Positions 28,745 through 37,094 of a DNA stretch of 64,000 nt are shown one piece after another. Under the pieces are notes generated by a model. That model was not told where the DNA came from, ran no database searches, and saw nothing but the letters and a program-made list of their open reading frames with translations. Position numbers and translations under genes: made by a program. The stretch lies in NCBI GenBank assembly GCA_016717305.1, contig JADKFY010000016.1, positions 74,296-138,295 of the forward strand. Reading direction: 5' to 3'. Source of the stretch: Flavobacteriales bacterium. Its GTDB lineage: Bacteria; Bacteroidota; Bacteroidia; Flavobacteriales_F; PHOS-HE28. The stretch's first letter is position 1. Every line of letters begins with the position of its first letter.

Positions 28745-29292
28745 GGCTGAAGAAGTTTGTCGCCATGACCAGACAGCAAACTGTCCACGACGGCTTGGTT
28801 CGCCAACACGTTCTGGGTGGTGCGGTAGTTGGTGATCACTTGCTGTACCATTTCGGACAACTGCTCAGCGTTATTCCGCTCCAGCGTAATGGCATTCGCT
28901 GCATCCTCAACATCGAACGCAGATGCCAGAAGATCATTTCGCAGGTTCTTCAATCGCCTTGTTGCTTCGGCGGTGGTAGCATGGACTTGCTGGTGGTCCA
29001 GTGCCATGTGTTCGGCCTGCTGAAGTTGCTTATAGTGCCCTGCGAGGGTCATGGCCGAAGAACGGTCGAGCGTATCGTCGAAGCGCTGCAGGAAGCGTGA
29101 ACTGTCATGTTCAAGGATCATGGTTGCCTTGTAGTAGCGGTCCAGGTCCAATTCGTTCAAGGTAAGGTTGGCAGCTTCCATTGAGGTGATCAAACTGTCA
29201 ACAACAGCAATTTGTTCGGCATCAGGGACATTTCGGCACGCGGTTGCAGCGGATAATACCAAGATCGAAGCGAACGCTGTGCCACGGTTCAT
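28741..29292 (-). CDS. Small helical lipoprotein, unknown
   Basis: A 183-residue protein. The signal peptide ends in AATAC, with a lipidation Cys at residue 19. The rest is highly helical and charged (NLTLNELDLDRYYKATMILE, TTAEATRRLKNLRNDLLASA, ERNNAEQLSEMVQQVITNY), suggesting a coiled coil or helical bundle in the periplasm. I recognise no family. It is embedded between serS and the TPR gene with 4-base ATGA overlaps, so it may work with the TPR protein. Confidence 0.65.
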   Translation of the reverse strand: MNRGTAFASILVLSAATACRNVPDAEQIAVVDSLITSMEAANLTLNELDLDRYYKATMILEHDSSRFLQRFDDTLDRSSAMTLAGHYKQLQQAEHMALDHQQVHATTAEATRRLKNLRNDLLASAFDVEDAANAITLERNNAEQLSEMVQQVITNYRTTQNVLANQAVVDSLLSGHGDKLLQP

Positions 29293-30562
29293 TTGGTGAT
29301 CATGGCGAAACCCGTGTAGGGTTGCAAGGCTTTTGGAATGCGAATGCCTTCAGGTGTTTGGTTGTTCTCAAGCAAGGCAGCCACGATGCGGGCCAGCGCT
29401 AGGGCGCTTCCGTTCAATGTATGTGCGAGGTGGTTCTTCTTATCCGCACCCTTCACCCGCAATTTCAAACGGTTGCTTTGGAATGTCTCGAAGTTGCTGA
29501 TCGAGCTCACTTCCAGCCAACGTCCTTGGGCAGCGGCATACACTTCCATGTCATAGGTCATGGCACTGCTGAATCCCATATCGCCACCGCAAAGCAATAG
29601 TTGGCGGTAAGGCAGTTCAAGATCGCGCAACAAACCCTTAACGTGCTCCACCATCTCTTCCAGCACGGCATAGCTGTTGGCAGGTTCTTCGATGCGTACG
29701 ATCTCCACCTTGTCGAATTGGTGCACCCGGTTCAGCCCCGAACATGCGCGCCATAGCTGCCCGCCTCGCGACGAAAACAAGGCGTGTAGCCGACCATCTT
29801 AATGGGCAACTTGGAAGCTTCCACGATCTCATCACGATACAGATTGGTAATGGGCACCTCGGCCGTGGGGATCAAATAGAGCCCATCGACCGTGGCATGG
29901 TACATCTGTCCTTCTTTGTCCGGCAATTGACCTGTAGCGAAAGCACTTTCGGCATTCACCATGTGCGGAGGAATGATCTCGCGATAACCCGCTGTGATGG
30001 CGCGGTCCAGAAAGAACGAGATCAACGCACGCTGCAACTTGGCCCCTTGTCCACTGTACACCGGAAACCCTGCACCGGTCACCTTCACGCCAAGGTCCAT
30101 GTGGAGAAAGCCGTATTCCTCGCCGAGGTCCCAATGCGGTTTGGCATCGGGTCCCAGTTCCGGAATGGCACCTTCCTGCATCACGGTCACGTTCTCCTCC
30201 GGTGTTTTTCCGGGCGGCACCTTTTCGCTAGGGGCATTGGGGATGGTGCAGAGGTGGTCATGCAGCGCCCGTTCGGCATTCTCCAAGCTTTCCTTCAGCG
30301 TGGCCGCCGTGGCCTTGAGTTCTACGGTCTTGACCTTCGCTGTTTCCGCCTCGTCCTTTTTGCCGCTTTTCATCAGGTCGCCGATAGCGCGGCTCAACAG
30401 GTTCATTTCAGCCAAGCGGGCATCCAGTTCACCTTGGGTAGTGCGGCGCAGTTCGTCGAGTTCAGTCGCGCGGTCCAACAGGACCTTTGCATCGATGTTC
30501 CGCAGAGCCAATCGTTTTTCGGCGGTTTCGCGGTTTTCGCGCAGGTAATTCAGTTCCAACAT
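29289..30562 (-). CDS. serS: Seryl-tRNA synthetase (frameshifted)
   Basis: About 425 codons, normal length. The N-terminal coiled-coil arm (MLELNYLRENRETAEKRLAL, then RRTTQGELDARLAEMNLLSR) precedes the class II core: VIPPHMVNAES-like REIIPPHMVNAES, TAEVPITNLYRDEIVE and CFRREAGSYGAHVRG (motif 2), then LNRVHQFDKVEIVRIEEP and the last part with SISNFETFQSNRLKLRV and NGSALALARIVAALLEN (motif 3). The frame breaks at 29735-29738, where one more C in the CCCC run restores HVRGLNRVHQF. Because the gene is essential, the missing base is almost certainly a sequence error. It heads the five-gene operon ending with rsmA. Confidence 0.92.
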
Positions 30563-30597
30563 TGCTCAAGATCGGTTGCCACACTTTTTGCGGAAGG

Positions 30598-30605
30598 CAA
30601 AGGTA
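30598..30605 (-). promoter_or_regulatory. -7-type promoter element (TACCTTTG) for the serS operon
   Basis: A full TAnnTTTG match on the minus strand, 35 bases before the serS ATG and downstream of the rpmA terminator. Confidence 0.5.
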
Positions 30606-30646
30606 GCCAAAGGGTGAAGGGCGAAGAAGCCATCAAAGACAAAGAA

Positions 30647-30676
30647 AAGCCCCTCCACCAAAGGGTGAAAGGGCTT
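30647..30676 (-). terminator. Rho-independent terminator after rpmA
   Basis: On the minus strand AAGCCC pairs with GGGCTT, with an inner CACC/GGTG pairing, followed by TTTTCTTT. It lies 25 bases after the rpmA stop and before the serS promoter. Confidence 0.65.
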
Positions 30677-30700
30677 CAGGTGGTTGTGTTGGGAACGGGG

Positions 30701-31309
30701 TTACTTACCGCCGTCCAATTCGTCCTGCCACGCCTTCAGCTCGTCCCACTTACCAGCTGCAGCGAGTTCAGCTTGCTTGGGCCAAGTACCAGGGTTGTGC
30801 GAAGCGAAGTTCGGACCAGCTTCGGTCAGGATCTCTTGGAGACGCTCAACTGAAGTGGATGCGAGCTCAGCAAAGGAGTTGATACCGGATGCGTTGAAAT
30901 GCTCAGCGATCTTGGGACCGATGCCTTCCACTTTCGTCAGGTCATCAGCCTCGGACTTGGCAGCAGCTTTTGGAGCAGCGGTCGTTGTGGGGCTAAGTAC
31001 TTCCGACTTGGGTGCTTTCTTTTTGGCCACCAGTGCAATTTGATCGGCAACGGCTTCAGCAGCGAGCACGCTTACCACACTACGGTGTCCGCGTTGGCGA
31101 CGGAAGGTCACCACGCCATCTGCGGTAGCAAAGAGCGTATGGTCCACACCAATGCCCACGTTCTTGCCGGGGTGGTGCTTGGTGCCGCGTTGGCGCACGA
31201 TGATGTTGCCTGCGATGGCAACTTGGCCACCGAACAGTTTAATGCCCAATCGTTTGCTGTGCGATTCGCGGCCGTTGTCGGTACTACCTGCGCCTTTCTT
31301 GTGTGCCAT
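30701..31309 (-). CDS. rpmA: Ribosomal protein L27 with C-terminal helix-hairpin-helix extension
   Basis: A 202-residue protein, more than twice the usual ~85-90. Residues 1-~88 are canonical L27: MAHKKGAGSTDNGRESHSKR, GTKHHPGKNVGIGVDHTLFA and VTFRRQRGHRSVVSV. A Pro/Ala/Lys linker (~92-118) leads to a helix-hairpin-helix-like domain with LTKVEGIGPKIAEHFNASGI and a Trp-containing end (TWPKQAELAAAGKWDELKAW). In the Flavobacteria I recall, this tail is carried by L21 rather than L27. It lies downstream of rplU. L27 reaches the peptidyl-transferase centre with its N-terminus, so the tail would lie on the ribosome surface. Confidence 0.92.
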   Translation of the reverse strand: MAHKKGAGSTDNGRESHSKRLGIKLFGGQVAIAGNIIVRQRGTKHHPGKNVGIGVDHTLFATADGVVTFRRQRGHRSVVSVLAAEAVADQIALVAKKKAPKSEVLSPTTTAAPKAAAKSEADDLTKVEGIGPKIAEHFNASGINSFAELASTSVERLQEILTEAGPNFASHNPGTWPKQAELAAAGKWDELKAWQDELDGGK

Positions 31310-31360
31310 TTCGTGTGATGTGTCATTCCGGGTTTGACCCGGAATCTCGTGGATGCTGAA

Positions 31361-31876
31361 TTACTTCTTGTCGTCTTTTTTCGGTGCTGCCTTCTTTGCA
31401 GGAGCAGCTTTCTTGGCGGCGGCCTTTTTTGGTGCAGCCTTCTTGGCGGCAACCTTTTTCGGTGCTGCTTCCTTAACAGGTGCTGCGCTCTTTTTCACAG
31501 GCTGAGCCACTTTCATGGCCATTACCTTGGGAGCACTGCTCTTGCTGGCGTCGAATTTCTCGCCTTTGCCCAGGATCGCTTCGATCCATAGCTCGGTAAG
31601 CTGTTGGCGGTGACCATTCAGCTTTTGGTAACCCTTACGGCGCTTCTTCTTGAAAACGAGCACCTTGTCACCTTTGCTGTGGGAGAGAACTTTCGCAGCG
31701 ATCCGAAATCCGTCCAAGCTGGGTGTTCCCACGTTGATGGTCTTGCCATCGCTAACTAGAAGGACGTTGGCGAGTTCCACGGTCTTGCCTTCTTCGGCTT
31801 CCAAACGGTGGACTTTAAGCTTCTGGGCCTTGGTCACTTTGAACTGCTGGCCTGCGATGTCTACTATAGCGTACAT
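31361..31876 (-). CDS. rplU: Ribosomal protein L21 with Ala/Lys/Pro-rich tail
   Basis: A 171-residue protein. Residues 1-~103 are canonical L21 (MYAIVDIAGQQFKVTKAQKL, VLVFKKKRRKGYQKLNGHRQ). A ~65-residue low-complexity basic tail follows, built from AAPKK and KKAA units. L21 binds 23S rRNA in the large subunit. The start codon is preceded by an AGGAG at 31882-31886, one of the few clear Shine-Dalgarno sequences in the window, and by a well-spaced promoter. Operon rplU-rpmA, 51 bases apart. Confidence 0.95.
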   Translation of the reverse strand: MYAIVDIAGQQFKVTKAQKLKVHRLEAEEGKTVELANVLLVSDGKTINVGTPSLDGFRIAAKVLSHSKGDKVLVFKKKRRKGYQKLNGHRQQLTELWIEAILGKGEKFDASKSSAPKVMAMKVAQPVKKSAAPVKEAAPKKVAAKKAAPKKAAAKKAAPAKKAAPKKDDKK

Positions 31877-31899
31877 GGGATCTCCTCGGAAATGGGCTG

Positions 31900-31930
31900 C
31901 AAATGTAGTCGATCAGGTTGATCTGACAAG
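31900..31930 (-). promoter_or_regulatory. Promoter of rplU-rpmA (TTG -33, TACATTTG -7)
   Basis: On the minus strand CTTG, 19 bases, then TACATTTG, matching the Bacteroidota TTTG-N19-TAnnTTTG arrangement. The -7 element ends 23 bases before the rplU ATG, leaving room for the Shine-Dalgarno. Confidence 0.7.
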
Positions 31931-32035
31931 TGGGGGTGGAAAAGAAGGATTTGTAAGGCTATGGGTCGTATGAAGTTCGCTCCACTGCATTCAACAAGCG
32001 CAAGCGGTCAATCACAAACGACTAACTACTCTCCC

Positions 32036-33295
32036 CTAAAGCTTAAAAGCCTTCTTAACAACGGCCAAGGCGTTAAGGTCTTCCCACGGGAAAAGCTTCA
32101 CTTTCACTTTTTTGGTCTTTCCGGCGCTGGTGAATGTTTTCTCCACCACTTTGCTTTCGCGGCCCATGTGTCCGTAGCTGGCTGTCTCACTGTAGATCGG
32201 TGTGCGAAGCTTGAAGCGCTTCTCAATGAAGTAAGGCTTCATGTTGAATTCCGGCAAAGCGGCGATGGTGTCCGCTATCGCTCCGTCGTTCATCTTCACT
32301 TTGCTGGTACCGTAAGTGTTCACGTAGAACCCAACTGGTTCTGCCACGCCGATGGCGTACGCTACTTGCACCAGAACTTCATCACACACACCGGCTGCCA
32401 CCAAGTGCTTGGCAACGTGACGGGCAGCGTAGGCTGCGCTACGATCCACTTTGCTCGGGTCCTTTCCGCTGAAGGCTCCACCACCATGGGCTCCTTTTCC
32501 ACCGTAGGTATCTACTATGATCTTGCGACCTGTGAGGCCGGTATCGCCGTGCGGACCACCGATCACGAACTTGCCTGTCGGATTGATATGGTAGGCGATG
32601 TCCTTACCGAAGAGGGCCTGTACACGCTTGGGCAATTGTTTCATCACCCGAGGAACGAGGATCTCGATGATGTCCTTCTTGATCTTCGCTAGCATCACCG
32701 GCTCCTTGTCGAAGTCGTCATGTTGTGTGCTCACCACGATGGCATCGATGCGCATCGGCTTGCCGTTATCAGCGTATTCGATCGTCACCTGGCTCTTTGC
32801 ATCGGGGCGCAGGTAAGGCATCTTGCTGTTCTTCTCACGACGGATGGCTGCGAGTTCGCGCAGCAGCATGTGGCTCAACTCCAACGGCAGCGGCATGTAG
32901 TTGTCGGTGTCGCGGCAAGCGTAGCCGAACATCATGCCTTGGTCACCGGCACCTTGCTCCTCGGGATCCTTGCGTTCAACGCCTTGATTGATGTCCGGGC
33001 TCTGCTCGTGTATCGCGCTGAAGATCCCGCAGCTGTTCGCCTCGAACATGTACTCGCTCTTCGTGTAGCCGATCTTGCGGATCACCTCGCGGGCGATCTC
33101 CTGCACATCCAAGTATGCTTTGCTTTTCACTTCGCCGGCCAGCACAACTTGCCCGGTGGTCACCAACGTTTCGCAAGCAACTTTGCTCGTGGGGTCGAAG
33201 GCAAGGAAGTTATCGATCAAGGCATCGCTGATCTGATCGGCGACCTTATCGGGGTGGCCTTCGCTAACGGATTCGGAGGTGAAGAGGTAAGGCAT
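32036..33295 (-). CDS. metK: S-adenosylmethionine synthetase
   Basis: A 419-residue protein from the ATG at 33295 (MPYLFTSESVSEGHPDKVAD); the longer frame adds ten residues before the family N-terminus. Signatures: GHPDKVADQISDALID, EEQGAGDQGMMFGYAC, DAKSQVTIEYADNGKP, FVIGGPHGDTGLTGRKIIVD and the P-loop-like GGGAFSGKDPSKVDRS. It makes S-adenosylmethionine from methionine and ATP in the cytoplasm. It is monocistronic as far as can be seen. No SAM riboswitch is apparent in the leader. Confidence 0.96.
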   Translation of the reverse strand: MPYLFTSESVSEGHPDKVADQISDALIDNFLAFDPTSKVACETLVTTGQVVLAGEVKSKAYLDVQEIAREVIRKIGYTKSEYMFEANSCGIFSAIHEQSPDINQGVERKDPEEQGAGDQGMMFGYACRDTDNYMPLPLELSHMLLRELAAIRREKNSKMPYLRPDAKSQVTIEYADNGKPMRIDAIVVSTQHDDFDKEPVMLAKIKKDIIEILVPRVMKQLPKRVQALFGKDIAYHINPTGKFVIGGPHGDTGLTGRKIIVDTYGGKGAHGGGAFSGKDPSKVDRSAAYAARHVAKHLVAAGVCDEVLVQVAYAIGVAEPVGFYVNTYGTSKVKMNDGAIADTIAALPEFNMKPYFIEKRFKLRTPIYSETASYGHMGRESKVVEKTFTSAGKTKKVKVKLFPWEDLNALAVVKKAFKL

Positions 33296-33400
33296 GTTTT
33301 CTTTTTGAAGGCTGCAAAGGAACAAGTTTGAACGGGATGCGACAAGTAAGAATTTTCAGGCCTCGTAAAGGCGTATTGTCCAATTCTCCAATTTGCAAGT

Positions 33401-34309
33401 TCACCGCTTCGTCAACTCCTTGAAGACCTCCTCCAAGCCGCGTTCGCTCTTCTGCATGCCCAGCACCTGAAGGCCGTTCTCCACGGCGAATTGGAACACC
33501 ACGGGACGAATATCGATCGCGGCATCGTGGGCCAGTATCCAAGTTGTGTCGGTCTTGCGTTTGGCCATTTGCACACCGCTGATGTTGGTGAGCAAATTTG
33601 CGTTCACGGGCTTATCAAATTCCACTTCCACGGCTTCGCGTTGTTGGGTGCCACTCCGGAGCGTGCTTGCCTTTTCATCCGCGACAACCTTTCCCTGGTC
33701 AATAATGATCACACGGTCGCAGATGGCCTCCACCTCCTGCATGATGTGGGTGCTCAGCATCACGGTGCGTTCCCGGCCGATCTGTTTGATCAATGCCCGG
33801 ATGTCCACCAATTGGTTCGGGTCCAAACCACTCGTCGGTTCGTCAAGGATCAGCACTTGCGGGTCGTGGATCATGGCCTGCGCCAACCCGACACGTTGAC
33901 GATACCCCTTGCTCAGCGCGCCGATCCGTTTCTTCTGCTCAGGTCCCAAACCCACTTGGTCGATCATTTTCTTCACCCGTTGTGAACGGTCCTTCAACCC
34001 ATGCAACCCTGCTGTGAAATCGAGGTATTCCCGAACGTATAGATCCAGATAAAGCGGATTGTGTTCCGGCAGATAACCCACCATGCGCCGCACCGCCAGA
34101 CTGTCCTTTTGGATATCGGAACCGCACACGCTGGCCGTACCGCTTGTCGGTGGCAGGAAGCAGGTGAGGATCTTCATCATCGTGCTCTTGCCCGCGCCAT
34201 TGGGCCCGAGAAAGCCCACGATCTCGCTGCCACCAACCTTGAATGAGACATCGTCCAACGCCTTTTGTGTACTATAGACCTTGGTGATGTTGTTGACTTC
34301 GATGGACAT
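33401..34309 (-). CDS. gldA: ABC transporter ATP-binding protein GldA
   Basis: A 302-residue ATPase from the ATG at 34309 (MSIEVNNITKVYSTQKALDD); the long upstream open frame is antisense to rsgA and is rejected. Walker A GPNGAGKST, the signature region LSKGYRQRVGLAQAM, Walker B VLILDEPTSGLDP and the H-loop STHIM are all present. The C-terminal ~80 residues fit GldA, the ATPase of the GldA-GldF-GldG transporter linked to gliding motility in Bacteroidota. gldF and gldG are not in the window. The start is 4 bases after a TACCTTCG element. Confidence 0.85.
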   Translation of the reverse strand: MSIEVNNITKVYSTQKALDDVSFKVGGSEIVGFLGPNGAGKSTMMKILTCFLPPTSGTASVCGSDIQKDSLAVRRMVGYLPEHNPLYLDLYVREYLDFTAGLHGLKDRSQRVKKMIDQVGLGPEQKKRIGALSKGYRQRVGLAQAMIHDPQVLILDEPTSGLDPNQLVDIRALIKQIGRERTVMLSTHIMQEVEAICDRVIIIDQGKVVADEKASTLRSGTQQREAVEVEFDKPVNANLLTNISGVQMAKRKTDTTWILAHDAAIDIRPVVFQFAVENGLQVLGMQKSERGLEEVFKELTKR

Positions 34310-34313
34310 GGTG

Positions 34314-34321
34314 CGAAGGTA
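34314..34321 (-). promoter_or_regulatory. -7-type element (TACCTTCG) for gldA
   Basis: 4 bases separate it from the gldA ATG on the minus strand, predicting a leaderless or near-leaderless mRNA. Confidence 0.45.
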
Positions 34322-34396
34322 GAATGCGGAACGAAGAGAGGAGCGGAAACCAAGGAACGGTTGTTGTCCTATAACCGAGGATCTATTCCGTTGCCC

Positions 34397-34404
34397 CACC
34401 TTTG
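34397..34404 (+). promoter_or_regulatory. -7-like element (CACCTTTG) for rsgA
   Basis: One mismatch to TAnnTTTG, 4 bases before the rsgA ATG; mirrors the gldA element on the other strand of the 99-base divergent gap. Confidence 0.4.
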
Positions 34405-34408
34405 CACG

Positions 34409-35410
34409 ATGCCTACAGGCCTCATCATGCGATCCACCGGCAGCCGCTACTTGGTGCGCGGCAGCGATGGCGTATTGCACCAATGTGTTGCGAAAGGCAA
34501 TTTGCGGATCAAGGACTGGGGCAGTACCAATCCTGTATCGGTGGGTGACAACGTCGAATTCCTTCCGCAGGAAAGCGAAGAGAAGTTGGGTGCCATCCTG
34601 GAGCTGAACGAACGCAAGAACTATTTGGTCCGGCGCAGTGTGAACCTCTCGCACCACAAGCATGTGATCGCTGCCAACTTGGACCAAGCGATGTTGTTGG
34701 TAACGGTTTCCAGACCACGGACCTCCTACGGTTTCATTGATCGGTTCCTCGTTACTGCCGAGGCCTACGAAGTACCCGTGGTGATCGTGTTGAACAAGAT
34801 CGACGAGCTGAACGGGCAAAGCACCGAGCTGATGCTTGAACTCGTTGACACGTATCAGGAAGCGGGCTACACTGTATTAATGACCGCCGCCTTGAAGGGC
34901 AAGGGCATAAAAGCGGTGAAGAACATCTTGCTCGGCAAAGTGACCTTGCTGGCGGGTCATAGTGGCGTTGGTAAGAGCACCTTGATCAATGCCATAGATC
35001 CGGAACTGGATCTCTTCACTTTGGAGATCAGTGAGAGCAGCGAGAAGGGGCAGCACACCACCACGAATGCGGAGATGTACGAGTTGGATGTGGAGGCTTG
35101 GGGATCGGCTCCGTCGGGGACGCAGGAAGTGAAGGAGGGTAAGCCGCCGCCGACCTTCCTGATCGACACCCCGGGCATAAAAGGATTCGGATTGGTGGAC
35201 CTGCGCAAAGAGGATATCGGTGATCAATTCCCTGAAATGTTCGCGGTGAAGGGAGATTGCCGCTTCAACGATTGCATGCACAAGGAAGAACCCGGCTGTG
35301 CCGTTCGGAAGGCCTTGGAACGTGGGGATATCGCCGAAAGTCGATACAAAAGCTACATTGACATGCTCGAAGGCATTGATGAGGAAAGCCCGTACAGACT
35401 TGACCAATGA
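34409..35410 (+). CDS. rsgA: Ribosome small-subunit GTPase RsgA
   Basis: A 333-residue circularly permuted GTPase from the ATG at 34409. An OB-fold comes first (residues ~5-75, GSRYLVRGSDGVLHQCVAKG), then G4 VIVLNKID before G1 GHSGVGKSTLIN and G3 DTPGIKGFG, the permuted order diagnostic of RsgA. The zinc-binding end has GDCRFNDCMHKEEPGCAV. It helps mature the 30S subunit. Between the TTNAEMYELD block and FLIDTPG there is an unusual ~20-residue insertion (EAWGSAPSGTQEVKEGKPPP). It overlaps the next frame by 4 bases and starts 99 bases from the divergent gldA. Confidence 0.93.
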   Translation: MPTGLIMRSTGSRYLVRGSDGVLHQCVAKGNLRIKDWGSTNPVSVGDNVEFLPQESEEKLGAILELNERKNYLVRRSVNLSHHKHVIAANLDQAMLLVTVSRPRTSYGFIDRFLVTAEAYEVPVVIVLNKIDELNGQSTELMLELVDTYQEAGYTVLMTAALKGKGIKAVKNILLGKVTLLAGHSGVGKSTLINAIDPELDLFTLEISESSEKGQHTTTNAEMYELDVEAWGSAPSGTQEVKEGKPPPTFLIDTPGIKGFGLVDLRKEDIGDQFPEMFAVKGDCRFNDCMHKEEPGCAVRKALERGDIAESRYKSYIDMLEGIDEESPYRLDQ

Positions 35411-35424
35411 CATTTCAGGGACAC

Positions 35425-36273
35425 ATGACAAAGACAATTCGGAACAGTGCCGTGCTACTCGCATTCGTCACGATCGGTTGTTCCAGCACGCAACCGGTTG
35501 CAGTAGCACCTCCACCGCCACCGATCGCACCACCCGTTGTGGACCATGCCGCTCAGCTTTCCATGCAAGGCGCCGATGCCGTGTTGTGGCAGAACAGTTC
35601 CGCTGAGGCGTATCGGTTGTTCCAACAGGGCTACGAACTGGCGCGGTTGAAGTTGGATGCGAACTTGGCCAAGCACATAGAGATGAAGGATCCCGAACCG
35701 TGCGCTGTGGTCGTGGATGTGGATGAGACCGTGTTGGACAACAGCCCCTATCAAGTGGAGCAGGTGAAGAAGCACGAGGTCTTTGATCAGGATACTTGGA
35801 AGCAGTGGACCGACAAGGCCAGTGCGAAAGCCTGCCCCGGTGCCTTGGAATTCTTGACCTATGTGAATACCGCAGGTTGCGAAGTGTTCTACATCACCAA
35901 TCGCGACAAACGGGAGCAAGCAAGCACCTTGAAGAATCTGAACCATCTGGGGTTCCCGAATTCCGATACCAAGCATTTGCTCTTGATGGAAGGCACCAGT
36001 GACAAGACCGATCGCCGTGCAAAAGTCGATTCCACACATAAGATCGTATTGTTCATCGGTGATCAGTTGCGCGATTTCGATGAACGCTTCAAGGACCGGA
36101 AAGTGGATTCTGGCAAAGGACTGGTGGACAGTATGAACGACGCCCTGATGAACAACTTCATCCTCTTGCCCAACCCGATGTACGGAACTTATCGCGATGC
36201 TGTACAAGGCAAAGGCAGTGATACGGAGAAGCAGCAACAAATGGAAAAGTGGTTCCAAGAGAACGGGTATTGA
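35425..36273 (+). CDS. 5'-nucleotidase, lipoprotein e(P4) family
   Basis: A 282-residue protein from the ATG at 35425 (MTKTIRNSAVLLAF), followed by a lipobox-like TIGC; a start at 35407 overlapping rsgA is the alternative. A Pro-rich linker leads to the HAD acid-phosphatase domain: VVVDVDETVLDNSPYQ (motif I), FYITNRD (motif II) and LFIGDQLRDF (motif IV). In other bacteria e(P4) enzymes are outer-membrane lipoproteins that dephosphorylate nucleotides such as NMN for salvage. The product would be anchored in the envelope. It is first in a run with dtd and the MazG-like gene. Confidence 0.88.
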   Translation: MTKTIRNSAVLLAFVTIGCSSTQPVAVAPPPPPIAPPVVDHAAQLSMQGADAVLWQNSSAEAYRLFQQGYELARLKLDANLAKHIEMKDPEPCAVVVDVDETVLDNSPYQVEQVKKHEVFDQDTWKQWTDKASAKACPGALEFLTYVNTAGCEVFYITNRDKREQASTLKNLNHLGFPNSDTKHLLLMEGTSDKTDRRAKVDSTHKIVLFIGDQLRDFDERFKDRKVDSGKGLVDSMNDALMNNFILLPNPMYGTYRDAVQGKGSDTEKQQQMEKWFQENGY

Positions 36274-36274
36274 A

Positions 36275-36727
36275 ATGCGTGCAGTTCTACAACGAGTTAG
36301 CGAGGCGGCTGTCGATATCGAGGACATGCGCCGGGCGCACATCGGCAAAGGCTTGTTGGTCCTGCTGGGAATTGAGGTGGGCGACACGGAGAGCGATCTG
36401 GAATGGATCTGCGGCAAGGTCATCCGAATGCGGATATTCGATGATCTGGACGGGGTCATGAATTTGGACATTACCCAAGTACGCGGTGAGGTGTTGCTCG
36501 TGAGCCAATTCACCCTGCATGCCAACACCGCAAAGGGGAATCGCCCCAGTTACATGCGCGCGGCAAAGGCTGACGAAGCCACGCCACTCTATCTGCGGGC
36601 CAAGCAGTTGTTCAGTGAATTATTGGGCAGGCCGGTACGTTCCGGGGAGTTCGGTGCGAACATGCAAGTGTCGTTGGTGAACGATGGTCCGGTAACGATA
36701 ATGATCGATAGCAAACTGCGGGAATGA
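36275..36727 (+). CDS. dtd: D-aminoacyl-tRNA deacylase
   Basis: A 150-residue protein from the ATG at 36275, one base after the e(P4) stop codon. Family motifs: MRAVLQRVSEAAV, GKGLLVLLGIEVGDTE, LLVSQFTLHANTAKGNRPSY (the SQFTL catalytic strand) and FGANMQVSLVNDGPVT, the end with the GP(cis)-type motif region. It hydrolyses D-amino acids from mischarged tRNAs in the cytoplasm. It overlaps the MazG-like gene by 4 bases (ATGA). Confidence 0.93.
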   Translation: MRAVLQRVSEAAVDIEDMRRAHIGKGLLVLLGIEVGDTESDLEWICGKVIRMRIFDDLDGVMNLDITQVRGEVLLVSQFTLHANTAKGNRPSYMRAAKADEATPLYLRAKQLFSELLGRPVRSGEFGANMQVSLVNDGPVTIMIDSKLRE

Positions 36728-37065
36728 AAGAGGTCACAGCACCATTGGCAGTGCTTCAGGAAGAGGTGGACGGTTGGATCAAAAGTGTCGGGGTGAGGTA
36801 CTTCGATCCGTTGACCAATATGGCCATGCTCGCGGAGGAAGTGGGGGAGGTGGCCCGCATCATTGCCCGACGTCACGGTGAACAAAGCGAAAAGGAAAGT
36901 GACAAGAACAAAGTGCTGGGCGAGGAGCTGGCAGATGTGCTCTTCGTGGTCCTGTGCTTGGCCAACCAGACCAACACCGACCTGCAGGCGGCATGGCAAT
37001 TGCGAATGGACAAAAAGACCAAGCGTGATGCGGATCGCCACACGAACAATCCAAAATTGAAGTAG
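36724..37065 (+). CDS. MazG-like nucleotide pyrophosphohydrolase
   Basis: A 113-residue all-alpha protein: LAVLQEEVDGWIKSVGVRYF, then MLAEEVGEVARIIARRHGEQ (the EExxE motif) and LGEELADVLFVVLCLANQTN (the ExxD motif), which together bind Mg2+ for hydrolysis of nucleoside triphosphates to monophosphates. This is the short single-domain MazG-like type common in Bacteroidota, beside dtd. The substrate is undefined; a house-cleaning role is an inference. Confidence 0.88.
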   Translation: MKEVTAPLAVLQEEVDGWIKSVGVRYFDPLTNMAMLAEEVGEVARIIARRHGEQSEKESDKNKVLGEELADVLFVVLCLANQTNTDLQAAWQLRMDKKTKRDADRHTNNPKLK

Positions 37066-37094
37066 ATCCATACCGATCAACCCGATAATTGCAG

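Noticed and set aside
31370..31500. Tandem repeat signal in the L21 3' end
   Set aside because: It is coding sequence for the AAPKK-rich protein tail, not a DNA repeat element.
33401..34819. A 472-codon version of the GldA gene
   Set aside because: The first ~170 residues are antisense to rsgA and non-homologous in character; the ABC protein starts at 34309 beside a promoter element.
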